DNA of 64,000 nucleotides, taken from Trissonchulus latispiculum (lineage: Eukaryota > Nematoda > Enoplea > Enoplida > Ironidae). Of the stretch, positions 1 through 11,017 are shown one piece after another (within the stretch, counting starts at the first letter, position 1; each line of letters opens with the position of its first letter). A program made the position numbers and the translations under genes. The notes beneath the pieces were generated by a model, which did not search any database, was not told the origin of the DNA, and worked only from the letters and a program-made list of their open reading frames with translations. The stretch lies in assembly GCA_030248195.1 (NCBI GenBank), contig JASAND010020542.1, positions 17,545 through 81,544 of the forward strand, given 5' to 3'.

Positions 1-600
1 AGTTGGTAACTATACCTAGACTACTAAAAAAGCGTTAGCTAAACAGGTTACCTATCCGGCCGGTCGACGGCTGGGTGGGCCAAATTTTTGCATCCCTTGA
101 CTGAATAGTGTTTGGTTGTCATCTAGTAGTAAAGTAAAAGAATCAAAAGAGTGCATCATTTGCATACGAAATTATCTAAAATGCTCACCCTTCATATTTT
201 GGTTTAGGTGATCTATTCGTCAATAGACTGTCCGGCCGTCGGCCTGACTTAGCCGGCCGTTCTCAGACACTAACTGACAATAGGTCAGACTGACATTTAC
301 ATCATTATGTATCAACACCAACATAGGCTTGCTTGCTTTATTACAAATGCAGTATATATACAAACATGCACAAACCTGAAACGTACACAAGCAATGTACG
401 TGCAAAATCCATCATAGTGTGCTGGTGCAGGCCTTTAGCCCGCAGCTAAAAAAGTTCCCTGTCCGGCTCGATCCGGCCATGTGGTGGGCTGGGAGGAAAA
501 ATTAGAAGAACAGATGAAACCAATAAATTTTATTAAAGATAGCAGACTGAAGCCCGTGAGAGCGACTAAAACTGAAAGTTAGTTAATGAAAGATTGAGGT
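1..600. other. 3' flank of GINS1, no gene seen
   Basis: I see no coding region here. Two imperfect direct repeats, around 30-92 and 438-502, share a core of a GCTAAA segment, then CTATCCGGC/CTGTCCGGC, a GATCCGGCC-like stretch and a GGTGGGCTGGG-like stretch. A shorter CCGGCCGTCGGCC-like stretch lies at 229-262. This looks like a decayed dispersed repeat. A TTTATT near 528 (AATAAA on the minus strand) lies about 500 bp past the GINS1 stop and could be its poly(A) signal, but this is only a guess. Confidence 0.35.
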
Positions 601-618
601 AACAGGGTGCTTGATATG

Positions 619-897
619 TTGGGTGTACTTTAGCGGGAGGGGAGGGGGGGGGGGGAGGGGCGCCCCCACGTTTTAGGTTAATTCCCAAACTCGACCTCTC
701 CCCCCTCGGCTCCCCCACTTTTTGGGCTCTTCCAGAAGGTATCCAGAAAATGTATTTTTTGCATTTCAGACCATTTTATCTTCTGTGGGGGACTGTAAGG
801 TATCCAGAAAATGTATTTTTGGCATTTCAGACCATTTTATCTTCTGGGGGGGGGTAATCCCCCACTTTTTCGCCTAAAATAAACCCAGTACGATGCT
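619..897. repeat. G-rich short element with CTGGGTTTA-like ends
   Basis: The left end (TTGGGTGTACTTTAG) is an imperfect inverted match to the right end (reverse complement CTGGGTTTATTTTAG). A long G tract follows the left end. A roughly 55-bp internal unit around GTATCCAGAAAATGTATTTTT is tandemly duplicated (about 735-785 and 797-846). It resembles the better-bounded elements at 6718-7093 and 9374-9716. I found no convincing target-site duplication, so the borders are approximate. Confidence 0.5.
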
Positions 898-1038
898 ATA
901 GAACTTAAGTCAAATTTTTCATATAGCCCACAAATAGCTACATGCCTGACGCCTATATATACAATATTTCATACGTCCAACATAATAATTTACATAAAAA
1001 TATACATTTTAAACAAACAAAAGAAGATGCTAAAATGA

Positions 1039-4000
1039 TCACGGAAGTATATGTTGCAAAATTCCCTGCCGTATTAAGTGTTCACATTCAGAACGCTGAA
1101 GGGAATGTTGAGTGTTTCGCTTAAGATAGATCACAACTCCGGACTCAGTCTCAAACTCCCCATAGTCCACCAGGCATCGAACTTCGATGCAGGAGGATTT
1201 CGGAGGCTGTCTATACTGATTCAAGTCCAGTCCATGCTCTCCTATTGAGCTCATATAGTTGGCTAAAATACGATTGTACTGGGCAAACCAATCTGATTCA
1301 GCTGGAGACATATTTAGCCTAAAAAGAAGAGATCATTGTGACTTACCAAAATAAGTCTATGTGCAGTGCATGAAATGGTACTTTAAAGTAAACTTCTACT
1401 TAATCAATTAATTGCATCGTTAATACACTCGTTTAAAACTCTTCCAGTTGATAGGTGTTCGCTTATGAACGCAGACAATATTAACATTAACAATACCAAC
1501 TAAGTGATACGCTCTGGATATCTGTTTAAGTTTCAGACAAACTAATGAAAAATCAGTAAAATTGTGACAAAAATATCAAAATTTAAAATATTTTTCAAAA
1601 CTTTCCCTGAAAATATTTATGAAACCAAGGTTGCAGCTTGGCTGAGTGACAGAAATTCCCAGCGTAACGAAAAGTTAAATTGAAATCTTTCTGGAGTTGA
1701 AGGTTGCGGATAACCGGATATCCGGAAATCGGTTTATGTAAAATATTCGGACATGAAAAAATATGCGGTGTCCACCACTACAAATACGGAGATACAAAAT
1801 TATGTAGCCTAAGTTCATGGGCAAAATATTTTTTGTAAACTGAGTTGAGTTGCACAACATTTGTAATAGCATAGTCCTGGTTAAGTTAGCCGTTCTAGAG
1901 AAAAAAGCCAAGACAGACGAGTTAAATTTTATAGGGGAAGCCCTCCCTCCCCAAACATGCCCCCGGAATTTTGGGCTTCCCTTAACGATGTGTAATAAAT
2001 TTTTCAATAAGAATTTTTGAATTTTTGGGGACCCAAGTTTTTGCCTAAAATAGGCAAATTTTCAAAAATCGCCGGAGATTTTTTCGTGCAAATGGGCATT
2101 TTTAGCCTAAATCCTGGTATTTTTGAGAACGTTTTGCGTTTCTACGTACAAAATACGGGCTCATTTTAGCAAACAAAAGCCCCCGGAAAAATCACTGAAA
2201 AGTACCCCGGACTGATTTGCATGATCTAGGTTGTATCCATGTTGTGCCATGACAGCCGAGTAGTGATGTTTACGCTGTCCTGTTTAGTTTCAGTTTCAGT
2301 TTCAGTTTCAGCTCCACTTTCAGAAAGGTTTCAGTTTCAGTTTCAGCTCAAAATTTGTTCTAGTTTCAGTTTCAGTTTCAGTTTCAGTTTCAGCTCGTAG
2401 TTTAGCTTAGTTTCAGTTTCAGTTTCAGCTCCAAATTTGTTCTAGTTTCAGTTTCAGTTTCAGTTTCAGTTTCAGCTCTGACTAAAATGAGTTTCAGTTT
2501 TAGTTTCAGTTTCAGCTCCAAGTTTTTTTAGTTTTCAGTTTCAGTCCAAGTCTTTTATAGTTTTCAGTTACAGCTCTGACTAAAATGAGTTTCAGCTTTT
2601 GTTATCCTCTATGTTATCCTTATGTAATGCTAATCAAATTAATTAACTGCTGGTGAGACGGGTTCCAGATGTGCTATTCAATGATATAGCCTAATACGTG
2701 TGGAAGCACAGCGAGTGAGTTCGCACTGTCCTCTCGGTCCTTCCTCAGAATCAGCATGACAGCGTCATCCTCCAGAACCCGCAAGAGGGCAATTTAATTA
2801 ACCTTAAATTTGGGGATCTTTTTAGTTGTTGGTGCTAGGCTCCTTGTCCTTCTCCTTATGTAATGATTTTATAAAAAGGTTGTTAATTAAGTTGGGGAAA
2901 TCTTAAAATGATTATTTAATAATCTGAAAAAAGAAAATTAATTGGAAACAGATCAAATAAACATTGCCTGCCATACAGTCGTATTTTAACATTTTAATGT
3001 ATTTAATTTTAACGCATTTAATGCATTTTAATGCAATGATACTAAAGTTTTCATGCAGCATTACTTGTCACTCTGTTATGTACAATTTTGGTCTGTTCTG
3101 TAAAAAGCACTAGTTAAACGTATATATTTGCTGGAAGTTTACATGCTGGGAACAGGACCCAGTTTTTGAAACACTCGTCTATGCTAAACATGCATACGCT
3201 AGAGCTGAAACCTATTTCAGCTTCAGCGAGAGCTGAGACTATGTAGTTTCAGCTTCAGCGAGAGCTGAAAATAGTTTCAGCTTCAGCGAGAGCTGAAACT
3301 AGTTTCAGTCTTAGTGTGGAGCTGAAACTGTTTCAGTTTCAGTTTCAGCTCCAAAACGGTTCTAGTTTCAGTTTCAGTTTCAGCTCAAAAGTTATTTTCA
3401 TTTCAGTTTCAGTTTCAGTTTCAGCTCTCACTTCGACTAAGTTTCAGTTTCAGTTTCAGCTCCAAATCTGTCATGGTTTCAGTTTCAGTTTCAGTTTCAG
3501 CAACTGAAACTGAAACATGTACAAGCTGAAACTAGGTTTCAGTTTCAGTTTCAGCTGCTGAAACAACACTACAGCCGAGTAGTGGAGGCGTTCGACTAAG
3601 GACCCAACAGTCCGAAGTTCGAATCCCGTTGCCACAAGGCTTTCACAAATTCGTTTGAGAAAGGGACCAAGGACATCGGTTCGCCGTGGACTCCAGCAAA
3701 CCCAGCTGTCTACGCTTAATTGGTCGCTAAATGGGCAACACAACGGTAGAAATGTAAAAGGAGTCTGTGTTCTGGCGTAAGCCTGATGAAGGGCTGGTCT
3801 TCTTTCCTCAGATGCAGTCAACATTAGAGTTGTCTTTCCTGGCTTCGTGCTGAGAATCCGGAGATAAGCACCGGCATCCTATAACCTTCTGCAGATTGGA
3901 GTTCTCTTCAGGGGTCATTTACCTTTACCTTAACCTACACTGCACGTGAAAGAATTGGAGAAAATGGGTCATTGGCCTCGATAATCCAACGCAAGCGGCT

Positions 4001-6521
4001 CACTTGGCTCGGCCACGTGTTACGTCTACCTGAAGGAACAATTGCTAAATCCTTGGCAATGGCGGATCCACCTGCTGTTTGGCGCCGACCACGAAGCGGA
4101 GTCAGAAAAACGTGGTTGAGGACTGTACAGAAGGATGTCCTACCTCTCCGAGTGCTACGAAAGATTCTGGCCAACGCAGTGGCGACAAATATGTGCAGAT
4201 CTGGCTGCCAACAGACACCAGTGGCAGCAAAATTGTTAACAACCTAGTCAATCGTGGATGATCATGGTGATACCGGCGAAGCATTGGAATCAGTGATGCC
4301 GTGTAACATAAAGTAAAGTACTTTTACCTATGTTGCTTAAATGATTAGTAGATTAGAGTAGTAAATGGTCAAGCGAAAATTTTGTTCCACAGGTCACAGG
4401 TTTAAAACTTTCCAGCTACTGAAGCGCTAATCCAAATATCCAAATAATATATATAAGAGTTTCAATAGATTCACTTTATACTTTATTAGCGGAAGCAAAA
4501 TCAAGAACTAGGTAATTTCTACCTCAACCTGGAATTTGCAGTTCAGTTCCGTGAAAAATTTCCTTTCCAATGAAGCTTTAGTGATCTGTTTCTTTAATCA
4601 ACAAGCTACTATTCCTCACACAATAGCATGTTCACTCACTTTATGTCGGTTGGTAAAACGCTCCCCATCTCCCATCTCATCTCTTTTAATTTCATAAGCC
4701 TATTGTAGACATAGGCCAGGAGGCACCGTTTATTTCGTTGAAGAAGGGAGTGACGCCATTCCATCAAAGGTCGGTACTTGCTGACGTCATCGGGAGAAGA
4801 ACTACTTCCAGGCATCAGCGCTCTGGCGGTATCACAGTTCTGACGAAATAATTGATTACACTCCTGAATGACATATCTAAACAAAATAATAAAGAACTCA
4901 AGCTTATACGTATTACACAAGAGATATGACACAAAATACGTATATATACGTTCACACTTTTCAAAAATAAACTTCATGTGACCAGGTATCTGCTGCGAAA
5001 CACCGTTCAAGTGTCCCTCAGGAACGTATCGAGGATTTTGAAAAAGGGGATCAACCCAAAGGGGGCGGCGGTTCCAGGCCTAAATGTTTGCAAAAAATAT
5101 ACGTAATACCTAAAATACCTAAAAATTTAAAACTTTCCAAGAAAGGGGTCCGGATCCCTAGATCTTGGAAACGCCCATACCCGGCACCCGTCTGGTCAAC
5201 GGCACAGATGGGCTCTCTTTCCGGACGCATGGCGCAGTCATGTCGAATTACACTGCTGCTCTCCAAGTGCTTAAATTTTGTCGCCGAGTGGTTGTTTCCC
5301 TCTGCATCATTCTGACCTATTCCGCCTGTTCAGAATGATGTTGAGCTGGCTAGCGGTTTGAACGGTATTCCATGGGTTGTGTTGAAACTGTGTTGGCGTG
5401 CACTGTCAAAGCCCCTATCAGGCCTATTCCACCTGTCCATGGAACCCGGTATAGTCCCCACAGCTTGGAAGCCAGCCAAAATAATACCGGTGCACAAAAA
5501 GGGCAGCCGTACTTTCCCTTACGACAACGTATCGCCCAATTGTCCTGTTGCCAGTTGTATCTAAGGTCACGGAGAGCTATCGCCTTCGAAGTGAACAAAT
5601 TCTTGGAAGCACACTCTCTGCTATCAGACCAATACGGCTTCAGGATCAGGAAGCATCGTTAAACTCTTCACCCACTTTTCCTGATTTCACAGTCGCTCAC
5701 TAATGCGATTGACTCTGGTAACGAGGGCCGCATTGTGGAGTATAAACCTGCTCGGCGCCACCATCACGTCTCTGACCGGAAATGGTCCGAACATATTCTG
5801 AACAAGGCAGCAACTAGGGCTAAACTTATGGGCATGCTGAGACGTTCTGTTGGCTGGCTGTTTGAGCCGGCTATAGCCCACGTATACAAAGCTGCTATTC
5901 GTCTCGTAGCAGAATACGTCGGTTGCCTGTGGACTAATGCTCCCAGATACCAGTTGGATGCTGTCGACTGCCTAGATCGTAAGGCATCTCGTTTAGCTCT
6001 TAACTCCACCGTAGACTCTAGTCCTAACGAGACGGGTTGCGGGGATCTCAGTCTATTATCAGCTCGTTACCGGTACTGCACCCATCAGATGCGCGGCCCT
6101 ACTCACTGCCACCACTACTGCGCCCCGCAGCCGGCACAACTGGCCACGAGCAGGCCAGACAGGTGCTTCACCCCATTCATTACCAGCAGCCTTTGGAACG
6201 GCCTGCCAGTGGACATTGCTTTGGAGATAGACCCCAACACCTTCCGATGCAGAATTCACCGCCACCTACTCAACAACTGACCAGACATGGCTGTCTTAAA
6301 GTATCTTAAAGTAAGTACGTACGTATTAATGTATTAATCTGTTTTATTTGAAAAAACGGATTTGCTACAGCATTTCACGATATTCCTAACTTCTTAAGAC
6401 ACTAACGAGCAAACAAATAACAGACTTACCCAGATGCTTCCGTATTGTAAGGAGGCAATAGTTCACAAGAGGAGGCAAGATCGTTAACTAATTTTGCACT
6501 GGTTTCTCCAAAGTGGCTCAT
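1039..6521 (-). CDS. GINS1: GINS complex subunit 1 (PSF1), 3 exons
   Basis: PSF1 is one of four GINS subunits that join MCM2-7 and CDC45 in the replicative CMG helicase. Exons on the minus strand are 6521-6430, 4876-4640 and 1318-1039, giving 609 nt or 202 aa including start and stop (human PSF1 is 196 aa). Exon 1 starts at the ATG at 6521 with MSHFGETSAKL and ends in GG before gtaagt. Exon 2 opens YVIQECNQLF and ends LPTDI before gtgagt. Exon 3 carries SDWFAQYNRILANYMSS, EVRCLVDYGEFET and the conserved end CEHLIRQGILQHIL, followed by TGA. Both junction phases close exactly, and the acceptors are ttgtttag and ctttttag. The family match is strong across the helical A-domain and the C-terminal B-domain. 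Both introns are full of mobile elements but the exons are intact. EHD, the next gene, is transcribed divergently about 11.8 kb away. Confidence 0.93.
1640..2220. repeat. Decayed C/G-tract repeat in GINS1 intron 2
   Basis: AT-rich sequence with CCCTCCCTCCCC and CCCCCGGAATTTTGGG tracts and a partial CGCCGGAG core. It has the same texture as the G-tract elements elsewhere in the window (for example 49914-50241). There is no usable coding frame and no clear ends. Confidence 0.35.
2225..3935 (+). repeat. tRNA-derived SINE interrupted by a hAT element
   Basis: The head has tRNA (Leu/Ser-like) promoter boxes. The A-box region AGCCGAGTAGTGGAGGCG is split by the insertion at 2261-3571, and the B box GTTCGAATCCC is at about 3616. 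The acceptor-stem halves TTGTGCCA (before the insertion) and TGCCACAA (after it) are nearly complementary. A roughly 300-bp body follows, ending in TTTACCTTTACCTTAACC. If the insertion is removed together with one CAGCCGAG copy, the tRNA-like head is restored. It is not a functional tRNA gene because anticodon and variable arms are not maintained. Confidence 0.7.
2261..3571. mobile_element. hAT-like non-autonomous element with TTTCAG arrays
   Basis: The 8-bp duplication CAGCCGAG lies at 2253-2260 and 3572-3579. Left end TAGTGATGTTT, right end CTGAAACAACACTA. Tandem TTTCAG hexamers fill about 2285-2600 on the left and 3190-3560 on the right. The right array turns into inverted copies and a conserved GAAACATGTACAAGCTGAAA segment near the terminus. 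The middle (2600-3190) is unique AT-rich sequence with no transposase. It lies in GINS1 intron 2. Confidence 0.85.
3936..4318 (+). pseudogene. LINE reverse transcriptase C-terminal fragment
   Basis: The frame at 3972-4247 reads IQRKRLTWLGHVLRLP and later WRRPRSGVRKTWLRTVQKD. This is the conserved region after the RT domain in non-LTR retrotransposons (R..L.W.GHV.R). A frameshift follows, and the tail ends in a TAAAGTAAAGTAC run. It is a 5'-truncated dead copy, antisense to GINS1 in its intron 2. I cannot fix the clade. Confidence 0.75.
5340..6310 (+). pseudogene. CR1/Jockey-like LINE remnant in GINS1 intron 1
   Basis: The first part (5358-5660) has the RT N-terminal signature: GIPWVVLKLCWRALSKPLS, FHLSMEPGIVPTAWKPAKI and IPVHKKGS, continuing in another frame to HSLLSDQYGFR. 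The second part (5735-6280) is a C-terminal frame with KWSEHILNKAATRAKLMGML, RLVAEYVGCLWTN and TPFITSSLWNGLP. The catalytic palm box is missing between them, so the copy is internally deleted and frameshifted. The 3' end is a CTTAAAGTATCTTAAAGTA tail. Sequence from about 5150 may be further LINE but I could not read it securely. It is antisense to GINS1. Confidence 0.75.
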
Positions 6522-6717
6522 GACTAAACGATAAAACATAAATATCCATTCGTATATACGTATATAGTTTCACAAGGGAGGAGTTGCGCACTACCGTAGC
6601 AAGAAAAAAATTCGGAGGGGCAAGCCAGAAATTTTTCAAAATTGTTGCTGCAACTGAACTCGGCGGACGGAAATTTCAGCTCAATTTAGTGCTACTGGGG
6701 TAATTTCAGTAAAAACA

Positions 6718-7093
6718 CTGGCTTACCCCTAGTGGGAGGGGGGGGGGTGGGGGGCCGCCCCCTATTTGGCGACCTCCCCCAATAAAAAGCCCCCCATAAA
6801 TCCCGACCTCCCCCCACATAAACCCAAAAATTGCCAAATTTTACCATTTTTACCCTAAATTTTCAAAACATTTTCCGGCTTCGCCGGATTTTTGACTAAA
6901 TTTTCGCTATTTTAGCATAAAACACACCTAAAATTAGTCATTTTTTAGCGATTTTTAGCAGTTAGTACGCAAAAAACCCACAAAAATTCGAAAAAATTTT
7001 AAAAAAATTATGCCCCCCATTTTGGGTGAGCCCCCCATCGATGGTCCCCCCATGAAGCCCCCCCCCATAAAAAATTGCCAAGGGATAAGCCAG
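6718..7093. mobile_element. Short G-rich element, CTGGCTTA ends, 5-bp duplication
   Basis: Terminal inverted repeats CTGGCTTACCCCT / CTGGCTTATCCCT. AAACA is duplicated at 6713-6717 and 7094-7098. The interior holds G and C tracts and a CCGGCTTCGCCGG core. It is non-coding and too short to be autonomous. Confidence 0.75.
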
Positions 7094-7370
7094 AAACATA
7101 GCACCACAGCGAATTTTTTCGGGAAATATTAAGCTATAATTTAATAGTTAATATATATACATTCAAGTTTCTTAGCTTTCTTTAATTCTTTAACTTCGTT
7201 TCGTTTCTAACTTTATGCTATTTGCTCACGGTGTAGGTAAAGTTCACATCTCTATGAGCACTGCTCATAGGGACGATCTCTATGAGCAAAATGCACATAC
7301 AACCGTCTCTGTGAACACTGTTCTGAATTTTCTACTTTTTGCTTTCTCTGTTTAGTGTTTCGCTACTATC

Positions 7371-8028
7371 AGGGGCCGTATTCTCAAAACTTAGTTACAG
7401 ATAGCCCTACCATCTGCAGCTAATCATAAAGCTAGTGGAATCTGCAGCTAATTGTAAGCTGGCTATGTTCACCATTAGCAAAGTTAGCTAAACCTAACTA
7501 TTAGTTAGAGATAACCCTATTCCTAGTTGCAGATAGGCCTATCTGTAACTAGGTTTGAAAATACGAGTTAAAGAGAAATTTAATAAATAGGAAACTCTGT
7601 TTTCAGTCAAATTTAATGGTTATAATGAATAGTTTTTAAGCGATTTCCAACCAACCTAATTTTGAAAAATGTGACTGAAACTTAACCATTTTAAATATTT
7701 AAAAATTTTGCCAAAAAGCTGACTCGCAAATTGCAAGTCAGCATTTTCCCCTATCTATAACTAGGACTAGGCCTATCTATAGATAGGGTTAGCATGTTTT
7801 TAGAATACGACTTAGGGCTGCTTATAACTAGAGATAGGGGTATCTGTAACTAGAAATAGGCCTATTCCTAGTTATAGATAGGGGTATTTTAGTTACAGAT
7901 AGGGCTATCTGTAGCTAGAGATAGGGGTATCTGTAGCTAAAGATATGTAGGCTATCTGTAACTAGAGATAGGCCTATTCCTAGCTATACATGTAGATAGG
8001 GCTTATCTGCATTTGAGAATGCGGCCCG
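7371..8028. repeat. MITE-like palindromic repeat, GGGCCGTATTCTCAAA ends
   Basis: The left end GGGCCGTATTCTCAAA pairs with the right end TTTGAGAATGCGGCCC (one mismatch). Multiple direct and inverted copies of a GATAGGCCTAT / CTAGTTATAGATAG / GATAGGGGTATCTGTA motif fill the ends, while 7560-7760 is AT-rich. I found no clear target duplication. It lies in the GINS1-EHD intergenic region. Confidence 0.65.
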
Positions 8029-8724
8029 CTTTAACATTGAATAAAATCTGAATTTCCTTTACTCATGTTACTACGCTGCGGTGTGCACTATTTCTACGAA
8101 TGCTAACGAGGCTCTTTTAGTATGTTTCAGGTAATAGGTAATAAACCTAAACCTAAAAACGTTTGGGTAAAAAATTATTAAAAGGATGGCCTAAATTTTA
8201 TGGGTGATGGGCTTAAAAATTTGGTTGTTGTCTGTTGAGGCCACTTGGCCTATAAGTTGTCGTCGAGAAAACCACGCTTCGCCCCCATTTGCTCCAATTT
8301 TTGATTTACCCTTCCGCCTCCCCAAACCTTTGGCTACCCCCAATAGTGATGGGCGCTAGAGCTCAGTCGGAGCCCGGAGCAGCCTTCTCCAAGCTTTGAA
8401 GCTGCTAAGAAACATTTGAAAGTATAATTGTTCTGTGAACCCCACGATTTCTCCGTACAGCATATAAATGTACGTATGACTGTATAAGATGAATTTTCTA
8501 GTTGTACGTAGTATTCCTGTTTTTAAAAATTTTCTATTTTCTCAAAGCTGCACTTCTCAGAAGACGGTTCTTTTTCTGCAGACAATTTAAACTTGTCCAT
8601 TTACTAAATAAAAGAATTATATATATAAAAATTCAATTAAATAAAACTTTACTCTAATATATACATTTAAGAATTGATAAAACGTCTTAAATTTCGTACT
8701 TGTTATTAATTAATCAATTGCTAT

Positions 8725-8755
8725 CATAAGGGTCGCGGAAGCGACCCCTATATAT
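8725..8755 (+). repeat. GGGGTCGCG hairpin-repeat start (copy 1, interrupted)
   Basis: AGGGTCGCGGAAGCGACCCCTATA forms a hairpin like those at 21146, 23138, 41718 and 51357. The rest of this copy is split by insertions at 8756-9316, 9374-9716 and 9722-12093. Its continuation can be seen in the fragments 9317-9373 and 12094-12130, the latter with GACTTGCGCAGATTTTGTGCG resembling the copy at 41790-41835. Confidence 0.6.
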
Positions 8756-9316
8756 TAGTGTTGTTTCAGTAGCCGATTTTAGTTTCAGTTTCAGTCGGTG
8801 GTTCGAAATAATTTCAGTTTCAGTTTCAGTCGGCAGACCAAAATAGTTTCAGTTTCAGTTTAAGTTTCAGTCGGCAACGTAAAATAATTTCAGTTTCAGT
8901 TTTAGTTTCAGTCGGAGTTTCAGTTTCAGTTTTAGTTTCAGTCGGAGTTTCAGTTTCAGTTTTAGTTTCAGTCGGAGTTTCAGTTTCAGTTTCAGTTCGC
9001 TTGAAAAACAACGGTTTCCAGCTCTCTGAGTTAATATAAAGCAAAATTTTATGCTTATTCAGCTTCTCTTACAGCAATGTTAACAGAATCAAAGCTCAAA
9101 ACCTTAAAAATTGCAAGATTTAAGGAAAGACTGAAACTAGTTTCAGTCTTTTATCCAATATAGTTTCAGTTTCAGTCGGCAGCCTAAAAATGTTTCAGTT
9201 TCAGTTTCAGGTCTCTTCTCAAAATAGTTTCAGTTTCAGTTTCAGTGACTGAAACTGAAACCTGTACAAACTGAAACCTAGTTTCAGTTTCAGTTTCAGT
9301 GACTGAAACATCACTA
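8756..9316. mobile_element. hAT-like element with TTTCAG arrays, second copy
   Basis: The 8-bp duplication CTATATAT lies at 8748-8755 and 9317-9324. Ends are TAGTGTTGTTTCAG and CTGAAACATCACTA. TTTCAG hexamers are organised in 40-50 bp units separated by GTCGG spacers. The right terminus has the same inverted CTGAAAC..GTACAAACTGAAACC arrangement as 2261-3571. At 561 bp it is a short deletion form. Confidence 0.85.
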
Positions 9317-9373
9317 CTATATATATAATAGGAGTAAAACGCACCAAAGACATCCTTCACAGAGGCTGCGCAG

Positions 9374-9716
9374 CTGGGTTTATTTTGTTGGGGCGGGGAG
9401 AGTGGGGGGGCCCACTAGTGGGGGAGGGGGGAGGTCGAAAAGTGGGGGGGAAATAAAATGGTCTAAAAATTCCAAAAATGCAGTAAAAATAGCCTGTTTT
9501 GTACACATACTGCTATACCAATGCTAAAAAGTGCTCAAAAATTTGGAGCACCAAAATAGACGATTTTTGACCAAAAAATTCCGGCGAAGCCGGAAAAGTT
9601 TTGAAAATTTTGACCAAAAATCCTTAAAATTTGGCATTGTCTGGGCACCTTATAGTGAGTGGGGGGGGAAGCCCAAAAAAGTAGGGGGCGCCCCCCCCGC
9701 CGTAAAGTAAACCCAG
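9374..9716. mobile_element. Short G-rich element, CTGGGTTTA ends
   Basis: Ends CTGGGTTTATTTTGT / CTGGGTTTACTTTAC, with the 5-bp duplication CGCAG at 9369-9373 and 9717-9721. The interior has G tracts, a CCGGCGAAGCCGG core (about 9581) and GGGCACCTTATAGTGAGTGGGG, a phrase repeated near 31000. Non-coding. Confidence 0.75.
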
Positions 9717-9948
9717 CGCAGTAGGGTTGGTTTTCTCCAGAAAAAGTCGAGCGAAAAGTATATATATACTTTCTTTTCCTGTTTTTTCCGACTTTCCTAA
9801 TCAAGTCAGAGCTTCTCAAAATTTGTTACTATAACATTTGTAGCCTGTCTTAACGAATATTTCGGCATGTTAAAGCTATTTGAACACTTGTATTAGCTTC
9901 TCGACGAATTGAAACGAAATTTCAACAGATTATGGGCGCAATTCCCAT

Positions 9949-10502
9949 CATAGGTGTACCACCTGTTTGGGTTGGGGGGGGAGTAGAAGGTCCAAATTTG
10001 GCTCGGGGGACCCCACCCAAATCCGAAATTTGGGGGAGGGGGACCCCCCTAAACTGTACCCAAGTTTTTTTGGCTAAAAATGCTCCTTTTTCGATGTACA
10101 GTACATTAAACATACTCAAAAGCTTCTGTCAATAGTTTTCGTATGCGAAAATAGGGCTTGAAAATTGACAAATTTGTGCTAAAATATGCCTAAATTAGCC
10201 CAGATTGTGGTTTATAATTGCGTATATTACCTTTTAATTGCTATAAATAACCATCTTAAGCTCTTTACATGTGATTTATAGCCATTTTTTCAAATTTTTT
10301 TCAAACATTTTCAGAAATTGCAAAAAAATATATAAAAATTTTGCATTTTTTACCTGGTTTGGGCCCAATTTTAGGGGGGGAAGGGGGTTTGAGCTCGGCT
10401 TGGGGGGGGGGGAGTAGTTGAGGTCGGGTAGGGGGGGAGGGGGGTCTGGCCTCTCCGTGGGGGGGTCTCACAGGTGGCAAACTGTAGCCTGGTACACCTA
10501 TG
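9949..10502. mobile_element. hAT-like CATAGGTGTACC element (nested)
   Basis: The 8-bp duplication ATTCCCAT lies at 9941-9948 and 10503-10510. Ends are CATAGGTGTACCA / TGGTACACCTATG. Beside the ends lie G/C-tract blocks, while the middle is AT-rich. It is the same family as 45682-46430 and a truncated copy at about 13396-13905. Open frames across it are shadows of the tracts. Confidence 0.88.
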
Positions 10503-11017
10503 ATTCCCATTAACAGTGTTTCTGGGAGCAGTACGTAAGAATTTTCAAATAATTTTTCAGTGTGCATAATGTTTTATTATTTCACAACTCTGGATTTTAA
10601 ATGTACATATAAGTAAAAGGTTCGTTTGCTACAATTTCCATTTACAAAAATCTGCAACCATGCATGTTTTGTCCTTGCGAACAAAAGCGAGCAGGACTTC
10701 AGTGTTGAAGCAACAAAGAACAGTGGTATGTACACAAACAAATAAGTAACAAATTAAGAGCATAGCTGTTTGCTGAAAGGCTTAAATTGACCAGTTAACT
10801 GCAAAAATATGTAATGAGTTTATGAAAAATTAAGAAAACGTCAAATTAAGTTCGGGCTTCAAAATAAAAGCAAACTCAAAGCAGAGTTGATAAAATTAAC
10901 AAAACAGAAAAATCATAAAAACACTTCTAAAACTTCCCAGAATGATTAAATTTTTCCGACCCTCTGGGAAAAAAGGAAAAAACTGAAAAAACTTTTTCCG
11001 GAACTTTCTTTCCGATG

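Noticed and set aside
2285..3560. CRISPR-like or telomere-like array (TTTCAG)n
   Set aside because: Unit is a 6-bp direct repeat without unique spacers, and it is confined to transposon ends with matching target duplications.
3570..3645. Possible tRNA gene
   Set aside because: A and B boxes are present but the A-box region is split by an insertion and the arms do not form a valid cloverleaf; it is a SINE head.
8826..9044. TETETPTETK repeat protein on the minus strand
   Set aside because: Artefact of TTTCAG hexamers in a non-autonomous transposon.
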